A DNA stretch of 45,453 bases from an uncultured Bacteroidales bacterium (GTDB lineage: Bacteria > Bacteroidota > Bacteroidia > Bacteroidales > FEN-979): positions 1 to 45,453 of the forward strand of contig CAIMWF010000099.1 of NCBI GenBank assembly GCA_903845055.1. The letters are read 5' to 3'. This document shows, piece after piece, positions 24,274 to 33,534 of the stretch. A model generated the notes under the pieces. That model worked only from the letters and a program-made list of their open reading frames with translations, did not search any database and was not told the origin of the DNA. The first letter of the stretch is position 1. Each line of letters starts with the position of its first letter. The translations under genes were made by a program, and so were the position numbers.

Positions 24274-25371
24274 TGGAGTGAACCCGGCCTGCCGGTCTCT
24301 TCCCGCGAAATGTTTTGAATCGCCCCATTCGCCATACCCGATGGTATCCCCTGCCATGTGGATTCTCGCTTCCAGGCAACTTTTGCATTCCTCAGCCTCT
24401 TCATCCAGGCAGGGTTTGTTTTCGTAGAGCAGGTAGTCCTGGCGGTATTTTACAGGGGTCAGGTTGGGCATGATCACGTTTGCACCCACGAGCAACGCCT
24501 TTTCACGTCCCTGGGGATCGATGGTCTGCATGGCGGTGGTGGCGGCAATGTTGATGTCTTTCATCATGATCCGGAGGATGGCCACCATCTTCAGGGAGAG
24601 GTCGAACCGCTCCTTCAGCGGTAAAAGGCTGCTGCTGTATTGATAAAGGGGGGTATCCACATGTTCGATGTAGGGTCCCATGCCTGCCATGTCGATGTCG
24701 AACTCCCTGAAAAAAACCAGGTCGTCGGCAAGGTCTGCCACGGTTTGGAAAGGCAAACCGATCATCACGCCGGTGCCAACCTGGAAACCAATACTTTTAA
24801 GGGTCTTAAGCGCTTCCAGGCGCCGGTAGTAATCATGGGTTTTGTTGTTCGGGTGGAGTTTCATGTAGAGGGAGGGATTCGACACTTCGATGCGCAGCAG
24901 GTATCGGTGTGCACCGGCATCAAACCACCGCTGGTAGGTTTCCCGGGTTTGTTCGCCCAGGGACAAGGTCACATGTATTTGCCCTTCCGTACGCGCATGG
25001 ATATTCTTTAACAGCGATTCTATTTTCGAAACGAACGCCTTGTTGGTCCGCTCACCCGACTGGATGACAATGGAGGCATATTCATTTTTCCAGGCATAAT
25101 CCACCGCTTCGAGCACTTCTGCATCGGTCATCTGGTAACGGGCATAGCGGCTGTTGCCGGCACGGATGCCGCAATAGAAGCAGTTCTTGTTACAGAAATT
25201 GGAGTATTCAATCAGCCCCCTGAAATAGACCTTGCGGCCAACCTGCTCCGTTTTGGTCTCCTTCGCCTTTTCGAAAAGCCTCAGACGATCGGGGCCCTTG
25301 CTGTCAAGCAAGAAGAGCAGGTCTTCCCTGGAAAAAACGGCCCTGGCAAATATTTCTTCAATGGTATTCAA
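24256..25371 (-). CDS. hydE: [FeFe]-hydrogenase maturation radical SAM enzyme HydE
   Basis: A 371-residue radical SAM protein. The SAM cluster cysteines are Cys60, Cys64 and Cys67 in NFCNKNCFYCGIR, and the family phrases NSRYARYQMTD, IQSGE, HVTLSLGE and MGPYIEHVDTP follow. The C-terminal CLDEEAEECKSC has the three cysteines that hold the accessory cluster in some HydE proteins. HydE helps to build the dithiolate-bridged diiron centre of the H-cluster together with HydF and HydG, which are not in this window. BioB-like or PylB-like enzymes are the alternatives, but the C-terminal cysteines and motifs favour HydE. It points to hydrogen metabolism and anaerobic life. Confidence 0.88.
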   Translation of the reverse strand: MNTIEEIFARAVFSREDLLFLLDSKGPDRLRLFEKAKETKTEQVGRKVYFRGLIEYSNFCNKNCFYCGIRAGNSRYARYQMTDAEVLEAVDYAWKNEYASIVIQSGERTNKAFVSKIESLLKNIHARTEGQIHVTLSLGEQTRETYQRWFDAGAHRYLLRIEVSNPSLYMKLHPNNKTHDYYRRLEALKTLKSIGFQVGTGVMIGLPFQTVADLADDLVFFREFDIDMAGMGPYIEHVDTPLYQYSSSLLPLKERFDLSLKMVAILRIMMKDINIAATTAMQTIDPQGREKALLVGANVIMPNLTPVKYRQDYLLYENKPCLDEEAEECKSCLEARIHMAGDTIGYGEWGDSKHFAGRDRQAGFTPKKNAP

Positions 25372-25400
25372 TGAGATCCTGAATTTCGGTAAAAACCGTC

Positions 25401-25435
25401 TTAAATCGTAAATCGTATATCGAAAATCTTAAATC
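25401..25435. repeat. ATCGTAA-type repeat between ychF and hydE
   Basis: AAATCGTAAATCGTATATCG followed by AAAATCTTAAATC fills the 62-base gap between the two minus-strand genes and touches the ychF stop codon. Same unit as at 2171, 3905 and 4738. Confidence 0.75.
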
Positions 25436-26525
25436 AGACATTAAACCTGATATGCAAAATATCCCCGTCGCCCACCATGTAATTCTTTCCTTCGATCATC
25501 AGTTTTCCGTGTTCTTTGCAGGCGTGTTCCGAACCGTACTTCATAAAGTCGTCGTATTTCATAACTTCCGCCCGGATAAACCCGCGTTCGAGGTCGCTGT
25601 GGATCACTCCGGCCGCCTGGGGCGCCAGCATCCCCTTTTTAATGGTCCAGGCGCGTATCTCCTTAGGGCCGGCGGTAAAAAAGCACTGCAGGTCGAGCAG
25701 GTGGAATGCCGAACGCACCAGCCGGTTCACGCCCGGCTCGGCGAGGCCGGCGTCGGCCAGGAAGGTCAGGCGGTCCTCCTCGGTTTCGAGTTCGGCGATC
25801 TCCGCCTCCATTCTGGCCGCGATCACAAGCACTTCGGCTTCCTGATCGGCAACCGATTCCATAAATCTTGAAGTGTAGTCATTGCCACTAACGGCCGAGG
25901 CTTCATCCACGTTGCAGACGTACATCACCGGTTTGTCGCTTAAAAGGAACATATCCTCCATGAACCGGCGGTCATCCTGTGAAACAGGCGCGGTTCGGGC
26001 CGACATGAACGATTCAAGGTGATCCTTCACCACGTGAAGCACTTCGAGCCCGTGTTTGGCATCCTTATCACCGGCCTTGGCCATTTTTTCCATCTTCCCG
26101 ATCTTCTTGTCCACCGACTCCAGGTCCTTGATCTGTAATTCCAGGTCGACAATCTCGCGGTCGCGCACGGCGTTGATAGACCCTTCGGGATGCGGCAGCT
26201 GCGGATCTTCAAAACAACGGATCACATGGATCAAAGCATCGACATTACGGATATCCGAGAGGAATTTGTTGCCTTCCGTCTGGCTCCCCCCCTTTGTCAG
26301 GCCCGGGATGTCGACCATCTCGATGGTGGTCCGGATAACCTTGACCGACTTGATAATGTCGTCAATGGCCTGCAAACGTGCATCGGGAACATTCATCACC
26401 CCAAGGTTCGATTTCGTCCCCGAAAATGCCGCCGCATGGGTTTCCGCACGGTTGTTGGAGATACAATTAAACAAGGTGGTTTTCCCGGATCCGGAAAGAC
26501 CTATGATTCCGCATTTCAATGGCAT
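25434..26525 (-). CDS. ychF: Ribosome-associated ATPase/GTPase YchF (OLA1 family)
   Basis: A 363-residue P-loop protein of the Obg-related YchF family. The P-loop GLSGSGKTT is at 9-17, the switch motif DIPGLTKG follows, the base-recognition motif is NVDE rather than NKxD (which explains the family's preference for ATP), a coiled coil lies at about 125-175, and a TGS domain ends the protein (AAGVIHSDLERGFIRAEV and DGDILHIRFNV). It is a housekeeping protein linked to translation and stress. Length is normal. Confidence 0.95.
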   Translation of the reverse strand: MPLKCGIIGLSGSGKTTLFNCISNNRAETHAAAFSGTKSNLGVMNVPDARLQAIDDIIKSVKVIRTTIEMVDIPGLTKGGSQTEGNKFLSDIRNVDALIHVIRCFEDPQLPHPEGSINAVRDREIVDLELQIKDLESVDKKIGKMEKMAKAGDKDAKHGLEVLHVVKDHLESFMSARTAPVSQDDRRFMEDMFLLSDKPVMYVCNVDEASAVSGNDYTSRFMESVADQEAEVLVIAARMEAEIAELETEEDRLTFLADAGLAEPGVNRLVRSAFHLLDLQCFFTAGPKEIRAWTIKKGMLAPQAAGVIHSDLERGFIRAEVMKYDDFMKYGSEHACKEHGKLMIEGKNYMVGDGDILHIRFNV

Positions 26526-27008
26526 ATACTGTTCGTTTAAAGTGCGAAGTTAAGCCATTTTCCGGCATTCTTCCCAATTTGGGGTCAATCTTGTCGGGTA
26601 AAATTACATATTAAGCTGACAATTATTGCATTAGCCAACCACATCCATCTGGGTCCTGCCTATGCCAACATGGCAATCATGACATTGCCGGACATCCGAG
26701 ACATTCAGGTTCTTGCATTGAAACCGGCTTCCTTGACAAAGGGGGGTAAACAGAACATCACGACTGTCATTGTTATGTTGGACTCCGGCAGTTAAAACAA
26801 CCGCCAGGTAGTTGCACCTGATCGTATGAGTGATTTATTTTGTAAATGATTAAAATAATATTTTTAACACTAAATGAAGTAAAAATTTGTAAATTGCATC
26901 GTGAACCAGCAGAAATTATCATCCGCAGGAATGGATATTACCGGTTATATCATTATGAAAACCAGTTAAGTGAAGATACCGAACCAACAATAGTTAAATA
27001 TTTTTACT
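26526..27008. other. Intergenic region with a stop-free remnant-like frame
   Basis: About 480 bases without a convincing gene. On the minus strand a frame free of stops runs from 26834 to 26631, without an ATG, and contains Cys-His-Asp-Cys-His, a CxxCH motif. A plus-strand frame from 26846 to 27034 overlaps the next gene and looks spurious. The right part is very A/T-rich and probably holds the promoter of the response regulator. Confidence 0.5.
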
Positions 27009-27398
27009 ATGAAACCCAAGATACTGATCATTGACGATGAGCACACCATCCGGATGCTTCTTGAAAATTTTCTCTCAAAAAACTATGAAGTTGTCACAAA
27101 GGAGGACGGGGACAAGGCGCTTGAATGGCTCGAAGGCAACCTCCCCGACCTGATCATTTGCGACATCCAGATGCCCAATATGGACGGCTATGAATTTTTA
27201 AAGGCGCTCAGGCAGCGTGGTTTTACCAAGCATACACCTGTGCTGATGCTTTCGGCCAACGGTGAAAGAAGTGAAGACCGGGTAAAATGTTACCAGTACG
27301 GTGCACAGGATTTTCTTCCGAAACCCTTCAGTCCTGTTGAGCTCAAGGAGGTAATTAAAAAGAATATCTATCCGATACATTATGCAGTTAAGTGGTAA
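27009..27398 (+). CDS. Single-domain response regulator
   Basis: A 129-residue CheY-like receiver and nothing else. Asp9-Asp10, phosphoacceptor Asp52 (ICDIQMPNMDGYEF), Ser82 and Lys105 (FLPKPF) are all present, so it should be phosphorylated normally. No output domain is fused. It is the first gene of the exopolysaccharide locus, 11 bases ahead of a transferase that carries a degenerate receiver. It may act by protein contact with that transferase, or be a phosphorelay step; no cognate kinase is adjacent. Confidence 0.93.
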   Translation: MKPKILIIDDEHTIRMLLENFLSKNYEVVTKEDGDKALEWLEGNLPDLIICDIQMPNMDGYEFLKALRQRGFTKHTPVLMLSANGERSEDRVKCYQYGAQDFLPKPFSPVELKEVIKKNIYPIHYAVKW

Positions 27399-27409
27399 TC
27401 AATTGACTT

Positions 27410-28609
27410 ATGGGAGAAAATACTGTTTCCATCTTATACATTGGCGGGGCTGATGAGGCTGTTGAAATTCTGGCAGCGCACCCGGAGGTTTCAGTCGTTC
27501 ACAAGCGCGATGCGCAGGCTGCCATCCAGTATCTCAAAGCCGGGAATAAACCGAAGGCCATCCTTTGCGAGCTGAATATCCCGGGAGGCAGCGGGTTTAC
27601 CGTATATGATTATATCCGGGCCGAACCCATTGAAGATCCTGAATATGAATATATTGTTTTCATCCTGTTGTGTCACGAATTCAAGGATGAAAATTTTGTA
27701 AAGGCATTCCGCCTGCGGATGGATGATTTCTTCGTCCTGCCGCTGCCCGAAGCCGAAAGACTGGTGAAACGCATCCGGTACCTGATGAATTTCAGGCGGA
27801 TCGATCAGAAGTTCACCTATCACATGCCCCTGATCAAGAGGCTTTTTGACATTGTCGTCGCCACAACCGCCCTGGTGCTGCTTTCACCGCTCCTGCTAAT
27901 CGTGGTCATCGCCATCAGGCTCGAATCGAAGGGTAAGGTTTACTATATTTCCAAGAGAAGGGGGCGCGGGCTTGACGATTTTAATTTTTACAAGTTGCGC
28001 TCGATGCGGGTCGGTGCCGATGCCGAGTTGAAGAAACTGGCTCAAAGCAGCAACCAGTATGCGGGCACATCTAAAGCCGTTACCATCGATTTTAACGACC
28101 CCTGTCCCAGGTGCGGGGAAAGGACTGACGGGTCGCCCTGTTCCGAGCTCATTTACATCGGATCGCACCAGATATGCGACTACTGGTATACCGAACAGAA
28201 GGCGAAGGTTGAACGGTCGAAAGCAACATTCGTTAAAATATCAAACGATCCCAGGGTCACCAAAGTCGGTAAGTTTATCAGGAACACCAGCATTGATGAA
28301 CTCCCGCAACTTATCAATGTGATCAAGGGTGACATGTCTATCGTAGGTAACCGTCCCCTGCCCACCTACGAGGCCGACCAGCTGACTAAAAAATACAGCA
28401 ACAAGCGGATGATCGCCCCTGCCGGCATCACCGGGCTCTGGCAGGTTGAACTGAGGGGGAAAGGCGGGGTGATGTCGGAAGCAGAGCGGGTAAGACTCGA
28501 TAACAACTATGCCGACAACTTCTGCGACAACAAGTACAGTTTCCTGTTCGACCTGAAACTGATTATACGCACGGCAAAAGCTCTTTTTCAAAAAGATTCG
28601 ACGGTCTGA
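27410..28609 (+). CDS. Pseudo-receiver fused to phosphoglycosyl transferase (WcaJ/PglC type)
   Basis: A 399-residue fusion. Residues 5-128 fold like a receiver domain but the phosphoacceptor is Glu54 (AILCELNIPGGSG), so it cannot be phosphorylated in the usual way. Residues 140-395 are a monotopic phosphoglycosyl transferase: the re-entrant hydrophobic segment at 146-170, FYKLRSMR at 193-200, catalytic Asp296-Glu297 in SIDELPQL, and VGNRPLP (312-318). It should load the first sugar phosphate onto undecaprenyl phosphate. A 45-residue insert holds Cys232, Cys235, Cys244 and Cys256, which looks like a small zinc site. It is 11 bases after the response regulator. Confidence 0.88.
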   Translation: MGENTVSILYIGGADEAVEILAAHPEVSVVHKRDAQAAIQYLKAGNKPKAILCELNIPGGSGFTVYDYIRAEPIEDPEYEYIVFILLCHEFKDENFVKAFRLRMDDFFVLPLPEAERLVKRIRYLMNFRRIDQKFTYHMPLIKRLFDIVVATTALVLLSPLLLIVVIAIRLESKGKVYYISKRRGRGLDDFNFYKLRSMRVGADAELKKLAQSSNQYAGTSKAVTIDFNDPCPRCGERTDGSPCSELIYIGSHQICDYWYTEQKAKVERSKATFVKISNDPRVTKVGKFIRNTSIDELPQLINVIKGDMSIVGNRPLPTYEADQLTKKYSNKRMIAPAGITGLWQVELRGKGGVMSEAERVRLDNNYADNFCDNKYSFLFDLKLIIRTAKALFQKDSTV

Positions 28610-28624
28610 GCAAAAAGAGAAATC

Positions 28625-29374
28625 ATGGGATTCAAAAACTTGTTTTTTCTTCTTGTTGTTTCCAGCCTGGCGGCTTCGGTTCCGGCTTTTTCGCAGGCCG
28701 AACGACGTTTTGATCCCCTCCGGGACGATATTGCATCGAAAATACCCCCGCTGTCCGTGCTGCTCGATTCTGCCGTCGCACATAACCATTACGTTCAGTT
28801 CAGGAACCTGCAGATAATCGTGAATGAATGCAAACTGAAAGCCAAGCAGGCCGAGTGGACACGCAACCTCGGGATACAGGGGAACCTGGGTTACGGGAAC
28901 CTTTACAACTATTCTTCCAATTCCGAATCCGGGATCCCGACCTCAAACATCACCACATCGAGGAGTGAAAGCAATTATAACGGTGCTGTTTACCTGAACA
29001 TGCCCGTCAATACGGTTGCCGACCGGAAAAACCAGATCAAACTGGCGAAGACGGAGATCGAACAGGCAAGGGAGATGGCCGGGGAACAAAGTTCAGAAAC
29101 GCGCCAGCTGACCATCAAACAATACAATGACGTCATACTGAAACAACGGCTGCTGAGGATCCGTTCGAAATATATGGAAACGGCAAGGATCAGCATGCAG
29201 ATGGCTGAGAAGGAATTTTCGAACGGTATCGTAACCGTAACCGAATATACACGTATATCAGAAATAGTTACACATTCAGAAGCAGACTATGAAACCGCAC
29301 GCATCGATTTTCTGACCGCCTACATGGTCCTGGAGGAGATTGTGGGCATGAAGTTTCATCTGAGTAACCCGTAA
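28625..29374 (+). CDS. Half-size TolC-like outer-membrane efflux protein
   Basis: A 249-residue exported protein with a signal peptide ending in PAFSQ. The pattern of heptads and strands fits a single OEP repeat: a first long helix (about 45-80), a beta hairpin rich in Asn, Ser and Tyr (about 83-125), then helices carrying ARISMQMAEKEFSNGIVTVTEY, a classic TolC segment. TolC proteins have two such repeats and about 450 residues, so this has about half. The ends are clean (stop, then the next gene 10 bases on), so it is not a broken gene. It may help polysaccharide export where a Wza-type protein is not found. Confidence 0.78.
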   Translation: MGFKNLFFLLVVSSLAASVPAFSQAERRFDPLRDDIASKIPPLSVLLDSAVAHNHYVQFRNLQIIVNECKLKAKQAEWTRNLGIQGNLGYGNLYNYSSNSESGIPTSNITTSRSESNYNGAVYLNMPVNTVADRKNQIKLAKTEIEQAREMAGEQSSETRQLTIKQYNDVILKQRLLRIRSKYMETARISMQMAEKEFSNGIVTVTEYTRISEIVTHSEADYETARIDFLTAYMVLEEIVGMKFHLSNP

Positions 29375-29384
29375 CCCGTTACCG

Positions 29385-32114
29385 ATGAAAGTTAGCGATC
29401 TGTTAAAACTACTGAGAAAACACATGGTGCTGCTGATCGCTACACCGCTCATACTTGCATTGCTGGTCATCCTGCTTACCCGAAAGCCCAATTACACATA
29501 CTCCTCCGAGACAACCCTTTACACGGGCATTGCTTCTGGTTCAAGTGTGGAAATGGATAAGGCTTTCAGCTACTTCGCCAACAATACCGCCTTCGACAAC
29601 CTTATCAATGTCATCAATTCGCGCGAAACCCAGCAGGAGGTCGCCATCAGGCTGCTTGCCCAGCACCTTATCCTTAAAAGTCCCGACCCGAGGTACATTT
29701 CTGCTGAATCTTTTGCCGATCTCAATAAAATCACCCCGGCCTATATCAGGAAACTGGTCGCAAAATCGTATACGCAGTCTCCCGTGTATTTTTCCAAACC
29801 TCAGCCCCCGAAAACTGCAACAAAAGTTGCAGCCAGGACCAGCCCCAAAACTGAACCGATTACACACACGGTCAGTCCGGGTGAAACGGTTTATTCCATT
29901 TCACGCTGGTACAATGTTCCTGAAGAGCAGATAAGGTCGCAGAACGATTTAGAGGACAACGCCATCTCCCCCGGGCAGGTTCTTAAGATAAGCCCAGCCG
30001 GCGCCGACAGTCCTGGCAATGCCCTGGCTGATACCACCGCCGGTGAAGCCAGGCCCGACAGCGCCTCCTCTTTTTCATTTTCTGATCTTTACAGTTCCGA
30101 TGACTTTAAAACGCTCCCGGCATCGATCAACCGCGAAGGATACGAGCAGACCATCCTGAGCCTGAAGGCCTACATGGCAAGCAACGACACCAATTTTGTT
30201 TACAGGCTTCTCTATTTCGAAGACCCGCATTATTCCATCAAGGCCATTTCAACCGTCAATGTTCAGCGCATAGCCAGCAGTGACCTTGTCAAACTTAAAT
30301 TTGATTCGGACGACCCCGGGATATGCCAGCAAACCCTGGCCATGCTGACCCAGGTATGCATCGTGAATTACAAGCTCATCAAAGAAAACCGGTCCGACGC
30401 CGTTGTCAAATATTTTGAATACCAGCTCAAGCAATCTGCAGGCCGGCTTAAAATAGGTGAAGACAAATTGTTGAAATTCAATGAGGACAACAACATCATC
30501 AACTATTACGAGCAAAGTAAGGCGGTGGCTGTCGTGAAGGAGGACTTGGATGTGGATTACCACAACAAGCGCATCAAACTGGCCGGGTTGAAGGCGGCGA
30601 TCGCGCGGATCGAGGATAAACTCGGGAACCAGAAACTGGTTCAGCTTAAAAGTTCCACGATCATTGACAAGCGGAACCAGTTGAGTGAAATAAATTCCAA
30701 ACTGGCAAACGTTGAACTGGCTGCAAACGGGAATCCTGTTGATGACAAACAACTGGCTAAGCTGAAATTCAGTGCATTGAAACTCAAGGATGAAATCCGG
30801 GTTGCGGTAAACGACCTTTACAGTTACGGCAACAGCGTCGACGGTTTACCCATCAGCACGCTTCTGAACGACTGGATCAACAATGTGATCGAGTATGAAG
30901 ACACCAAAGCGGGGCTTGAAGTGCTGGGCGACCGCATCAAGGATTTCCAGAAACAATATGCCATATACGCACCGGCCGGTGCCAATATAAAGCGGATCGA
31001 GCGTGAAATATCTGTTTCGGAACAGGAATTCCTGGAAATCCTGCATGGTTTGAACCTTGCCAAGCTGAAGTTGCAGGATGCCGAATTGTCATCCTCCATC
31101 AAAGCGGTGGACCCACCCTTCTACCCCCTGTCGCCGAACCCGACCAAAAGGAAGATCCTCGTGATTGTCGCCGCACTGTTCGGATTCCTGGTTGTCTTCA
31201 GTTCCATCATGGCCATGGAATATTTTGACGAGACGCTTAAAAACGCAGCCAATGCCGAAAAGGTGATCAGGCTGAAGGCGATCGGCGTCTTTCCGAAGAT
31301 CATCATGGAGGCAGGAACCCTCAATTTTCCTTTCATCACCAACAGGCTTCTTGAGATCGTCCTGCAGCAGATCGACATGCTCACCGATTCAAAGGCTGTC
31401 AAATCCGGGCCACGGATCATCCTGATGACCAGTTCGAACAATATAGAGGGAAAGACCGTAACCGGCGGAAATATTGCGTGGAAACTGAAGAACCTGGGCA
31501 AAAAGGTACTGTATTTGAACTTCTCACACGAATCGCTGAGGTCGGCAACCAGGAGCCAGGTAGGATATCCGGACACCTCGCGGCCGGAATCTCCGGCAGG
31601 GTTCAGCCCGGCTAAAAACCGTTCCAGGTTCATCACACGCATGCTTGGTTACGGCGACAACCGAACCGATCCATTCAGCCCCTTCCTGCAAAACCCGGAA
31701 CATTACCTGTATGCCGACGAATATTTCCAATACCCGATCACTCCCGAATATTACGAAACGCGCAGCTACATCGACCTGCTTGAAAACAGCGGGATTTCAT
31801 ATGATGCCATCCCCGATTATGTGATCATTGAGATTCCCCCGATCCTCTATTATTCATTCCCGCAGCAGCTGGTTGCATCGGCCGACCTGGCAATCCTGGT
31901 TTGCCGCGCCAACCGGGTCTGGTCGGCAGCCGACCAGGGTGCACTCGACCTCGTCATGAAAATTTCATCCAGGGAACCTGTCATCCTGTTGAACGGGGTT
32001 GATCTGATCGCGGTTGAATCCATCCTGGGTGACCTCCCCAGGAAGCGTTCCCGGCTGCGCAGGATCTTCAAGAATCTCGTCCGCCTGCAGTTTTATGCCC
32101 GGCAACAACCTTAG
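29385..32114 (+). CDS. Wzc/Wzz-like polysaccharide co-polymerase with LysM insert
   Basis: A 909-residue inner-membrane protein. TM1 (about 15-32), a Wzz-type periplasmic domain with long coiled coils (about 335-560), TM2 (about 587-610) and a cytoplasmic BY-kinase-like domain. A LysM motif lies at about 161-203 (HTVSPGETVYSISRWYNVPE and ISPGQVLKI). The P-loop reads SSNNIEGKT (about 683-691), close to the BY-kinase form, but the Walker B-like motif is VIIEIPP instead of a hydrophobic run ending in Asp. The C-terminus has one Tyr and no Tyr cluster. It should control chain length and export in the Wzy pathway; kinase activity is doubtful. Confidence 0.87.
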   Translation: MKVSDLLKLLRKHMVLLIATPLILALLVILLTRKPNYTYSSETTLYTGIASGSSVEMDKAFSYFANNTAFDNLINVINSRETQQEVAIRLLAQHLILKSPDPRYISAESFADLNKITPAYIRKLVAKSYTQSPVYFSKPQPPKTATKVAARTSPKTEPITHTVSPGETVYSISRWYNVPEEQIRSQNDLEDNAISPGQVLKISPAGADSPGNALADTTAGEARPDSASSFSFSDLYSSDDFKTLPASINREGYEQTILSLKAYMASNDTNFVYRLLYFEDPHYSIKAISTVNVQRIASSDLVKLKFDSDDPGICQQTLAMLTQVCIVNYKLIKENRSDAVVKYFEYQLKQSAGRLKIGEDKLLKFNEDNNIINYYEQSKAVAVVKEDLDVDYHNKRIKLAGLKAAIARIEDKLGNQKLVQLKSSTIIDKRNQLSEINSKLANVELAANGNPVDDKQLAKLKFSALKLKDEIRVAVNDLYSYGNSVDGLPISTLLNDWINNVIEYEDTKAGLEVLGDRIKDFQKQYAIYAPAGANIKRIEREISVSEQEFLEILHGLNLAKLKLQDAELSSSIKAVDPPFYPLSPNPTKRKILVIVAALFGFLVVFSSIMAMEYFDETLKNAANAEKVIRLKAIGVFPKIIMEAGTLNFPFITNRLLEIVLQQIDMLTDSKAVKSGPRIILMTSSNNIEGKTVTGGNIAWKLKNLGKKVLYLNFSHESLRSATRSQVGYPDTSRPESPAGFSPAKNRSRFITRMLGYGDNRTDPFSPFLQNPEHYLYADEYFQYPITPEYYETRSYIDLLENSGISYDAIPDYVIIEIPPILYYSFPQQLVASADLAILVCRANRVWSAADQGALDLVMKISSREPVILLNGVDLIAVESILGDLPRKRSRLRRIFKNLVRLQFYARQQP

Positions 32115-32124
32115 GAACCACTGA

Positions 32125-33492
32125 ATGAAACGCGCCTTTCGGAAAATAACACGCGAAGCCAACTTCCTTTCCCTTACCGGGAACCTGACCATTGCCTTTT
32201 TCGGCTTTGCAGGGTTTGCCCTGATGGCCAGGACCTTCCCCGTGGATGTTTTCGGGCAATGGGTGCTGTATATCTCTTCAGGCACTTTTATCGAAATGTT
32301 CCGTTTCGGTATAACCAACACTGCGATCATCCGTTACCTTTCGGGGGTTGATGAGGCTGACCGTATCAAATACATCGGTTCCAACGGGCTGATCGGTCTC
32401 ATTGCCACCATCCTGATCACCTGCGTACTGGTAACATGCCATCTTCTTTTTCCCGTTCCTATCAAACATTCAGGTTATGAGCTGTTTTTCGCATGGTACC
32501 CCCTCCTTGCTTTTGTCAACCTGCCCCTCAATACAGCGCTGGTCATCCTGCAGGCAGATCAGAAATTTGGCAAAATATTATTGGTCAAGGCATTGAACAG
32601 TGTAGGATTCTTCGTCGTCCTGCTATTGAATTACCTGTTTTTCAAAATGACGCTGCTGCAACTTATTTGGGCACAACTTCTCCTGACCCTTCTCACCTCC
32701 GCCGTATGCCTGGTCAATGGCTGGGACGGGCTCAAATTCATTACCAAAGCAAGTCGTCACACCAACAAAGTGCTGCTTGATTTCGGGAAATACACCACCT
32801 TCACGCTGATTGGCACCAACCTCCTGCGCAGCGCCGACACGCTGATCATCAGCCTGAGCCCGATGGGAACGGCAGCCGTCGCGTTGTACAGCATCCCGAT
32901 GAAACTGACCGAGATCCAGCAGATCCCCCTGCGCAGTTTCGTGGCCACCGCTTTTCCAAAAATGTCGAAGGCCAGCATCCAGGGACGCATTTCCGAGGTG
33001 AGATCGGTTTTTTACTCCTATGCGGGCGCCATGACCTACCTTTTTATCCTGATAAGTCTCGTGACATTTACATTTGCCGGATTTTTCGTTCTGATGCTTG
33101 GCGGACACCAATACATGGGCACTGACCCGGTCACAGGGGTCAATACGGTCAACATCGTCAGGATATTTTCCCTCTACGGGCTGCTGCTACCTATTGACAG
33201 GATGACGGGCATCGGCCTCGATTCCATCAATAAACCCGATAAAAACTTCATCAAGGTGATGATCATGGTTATTGCCAATGTCATCGGGGACCTGGTTGCA
33301 GTATTCATTTTCAAATCGCTGCCGATGGTAGCCATCGCCTCCATCATTTTCACTGCCATAGGCGTATGGGTGGGTTACCGTTTCCTCAATAAGGAGATAC
33401 AGATTGAACAGCGCCTGGTCTTCACCTCCGGCATTGATTTCTACAAAGAAATGTACCGGAAATTCAAGGGTATGTTGATTCGTGCCTCCTGA
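32125..33492 (+). CDS. Polysaccharide flippase (Wzx/MATE-like)
   Basis: A 455-residue integral membrane protein with about 12 to 14 predicted helices spread evenly, a short charged N-terminus and phrases common to the RfbX/PST family (FGFAGFALMARTFPVDVFGQW, early in the protein). It should flip lipid-linked repeat units to the periplasm. It is ten bases after the co-polymerase gene and followed by the polymerase gene. Confidence 0.87.
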   Translation: MKRAFRKITREANFLSLTGNLTIAFFGFAGFALMARTFPVDVFGQWVLYISSGTFIEMFRFGITNTAIIRYLSGVDEADRIKYIGSNGLIGLIATILITCVLVTCHLLFPVPIKHSGYELFFAWYPLLAFVNLPLNTALVILQADQKFGKILLVKALNSVGFFVVLLLNYLFFKMTLLQLIWAQLLLTLLTSAVCLVNGWDGLKFITKASRHTNKVLLDFGKYTTFTLIGTNLLRSADTLIISLSPMGTAAVALYSIPMKLTEIQQIPLRSFVATAFPKMSKASIQGRISEVRSVFYSYAGAMTYLFILISLVTFTFAGFFVLMLGGHQYMGTDPVTGVNTVNIVRIFSLYGLLLPIDRMTGIGLDSINKPDKNFIKVMIMVIANVIGDLVAVFIFKSLPMVAIASIIFTAIGVWVGYRFLNKEIQIEQRLVFTSGIDFYKEMYRKFKGMLIRAS

Positions 33493-33534
33493 AAGGCCTG
33501 TGACTGAATTTCACAAACAGAATGTACCTGGTTT

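Noticed and set aside
26846-27034. Short plus-strand frame before the response regulator
   Set aside because: It overlaps the receiver gene start by 26 bases in another frame, is very A/T-rich and shows no protein-like pattern.
28625-29374. TolC-like gene as a truncated pseudogene
   Set aside because: Signal peptide, intact repeat and clean spacing to both neighbours argue for a real short protein.
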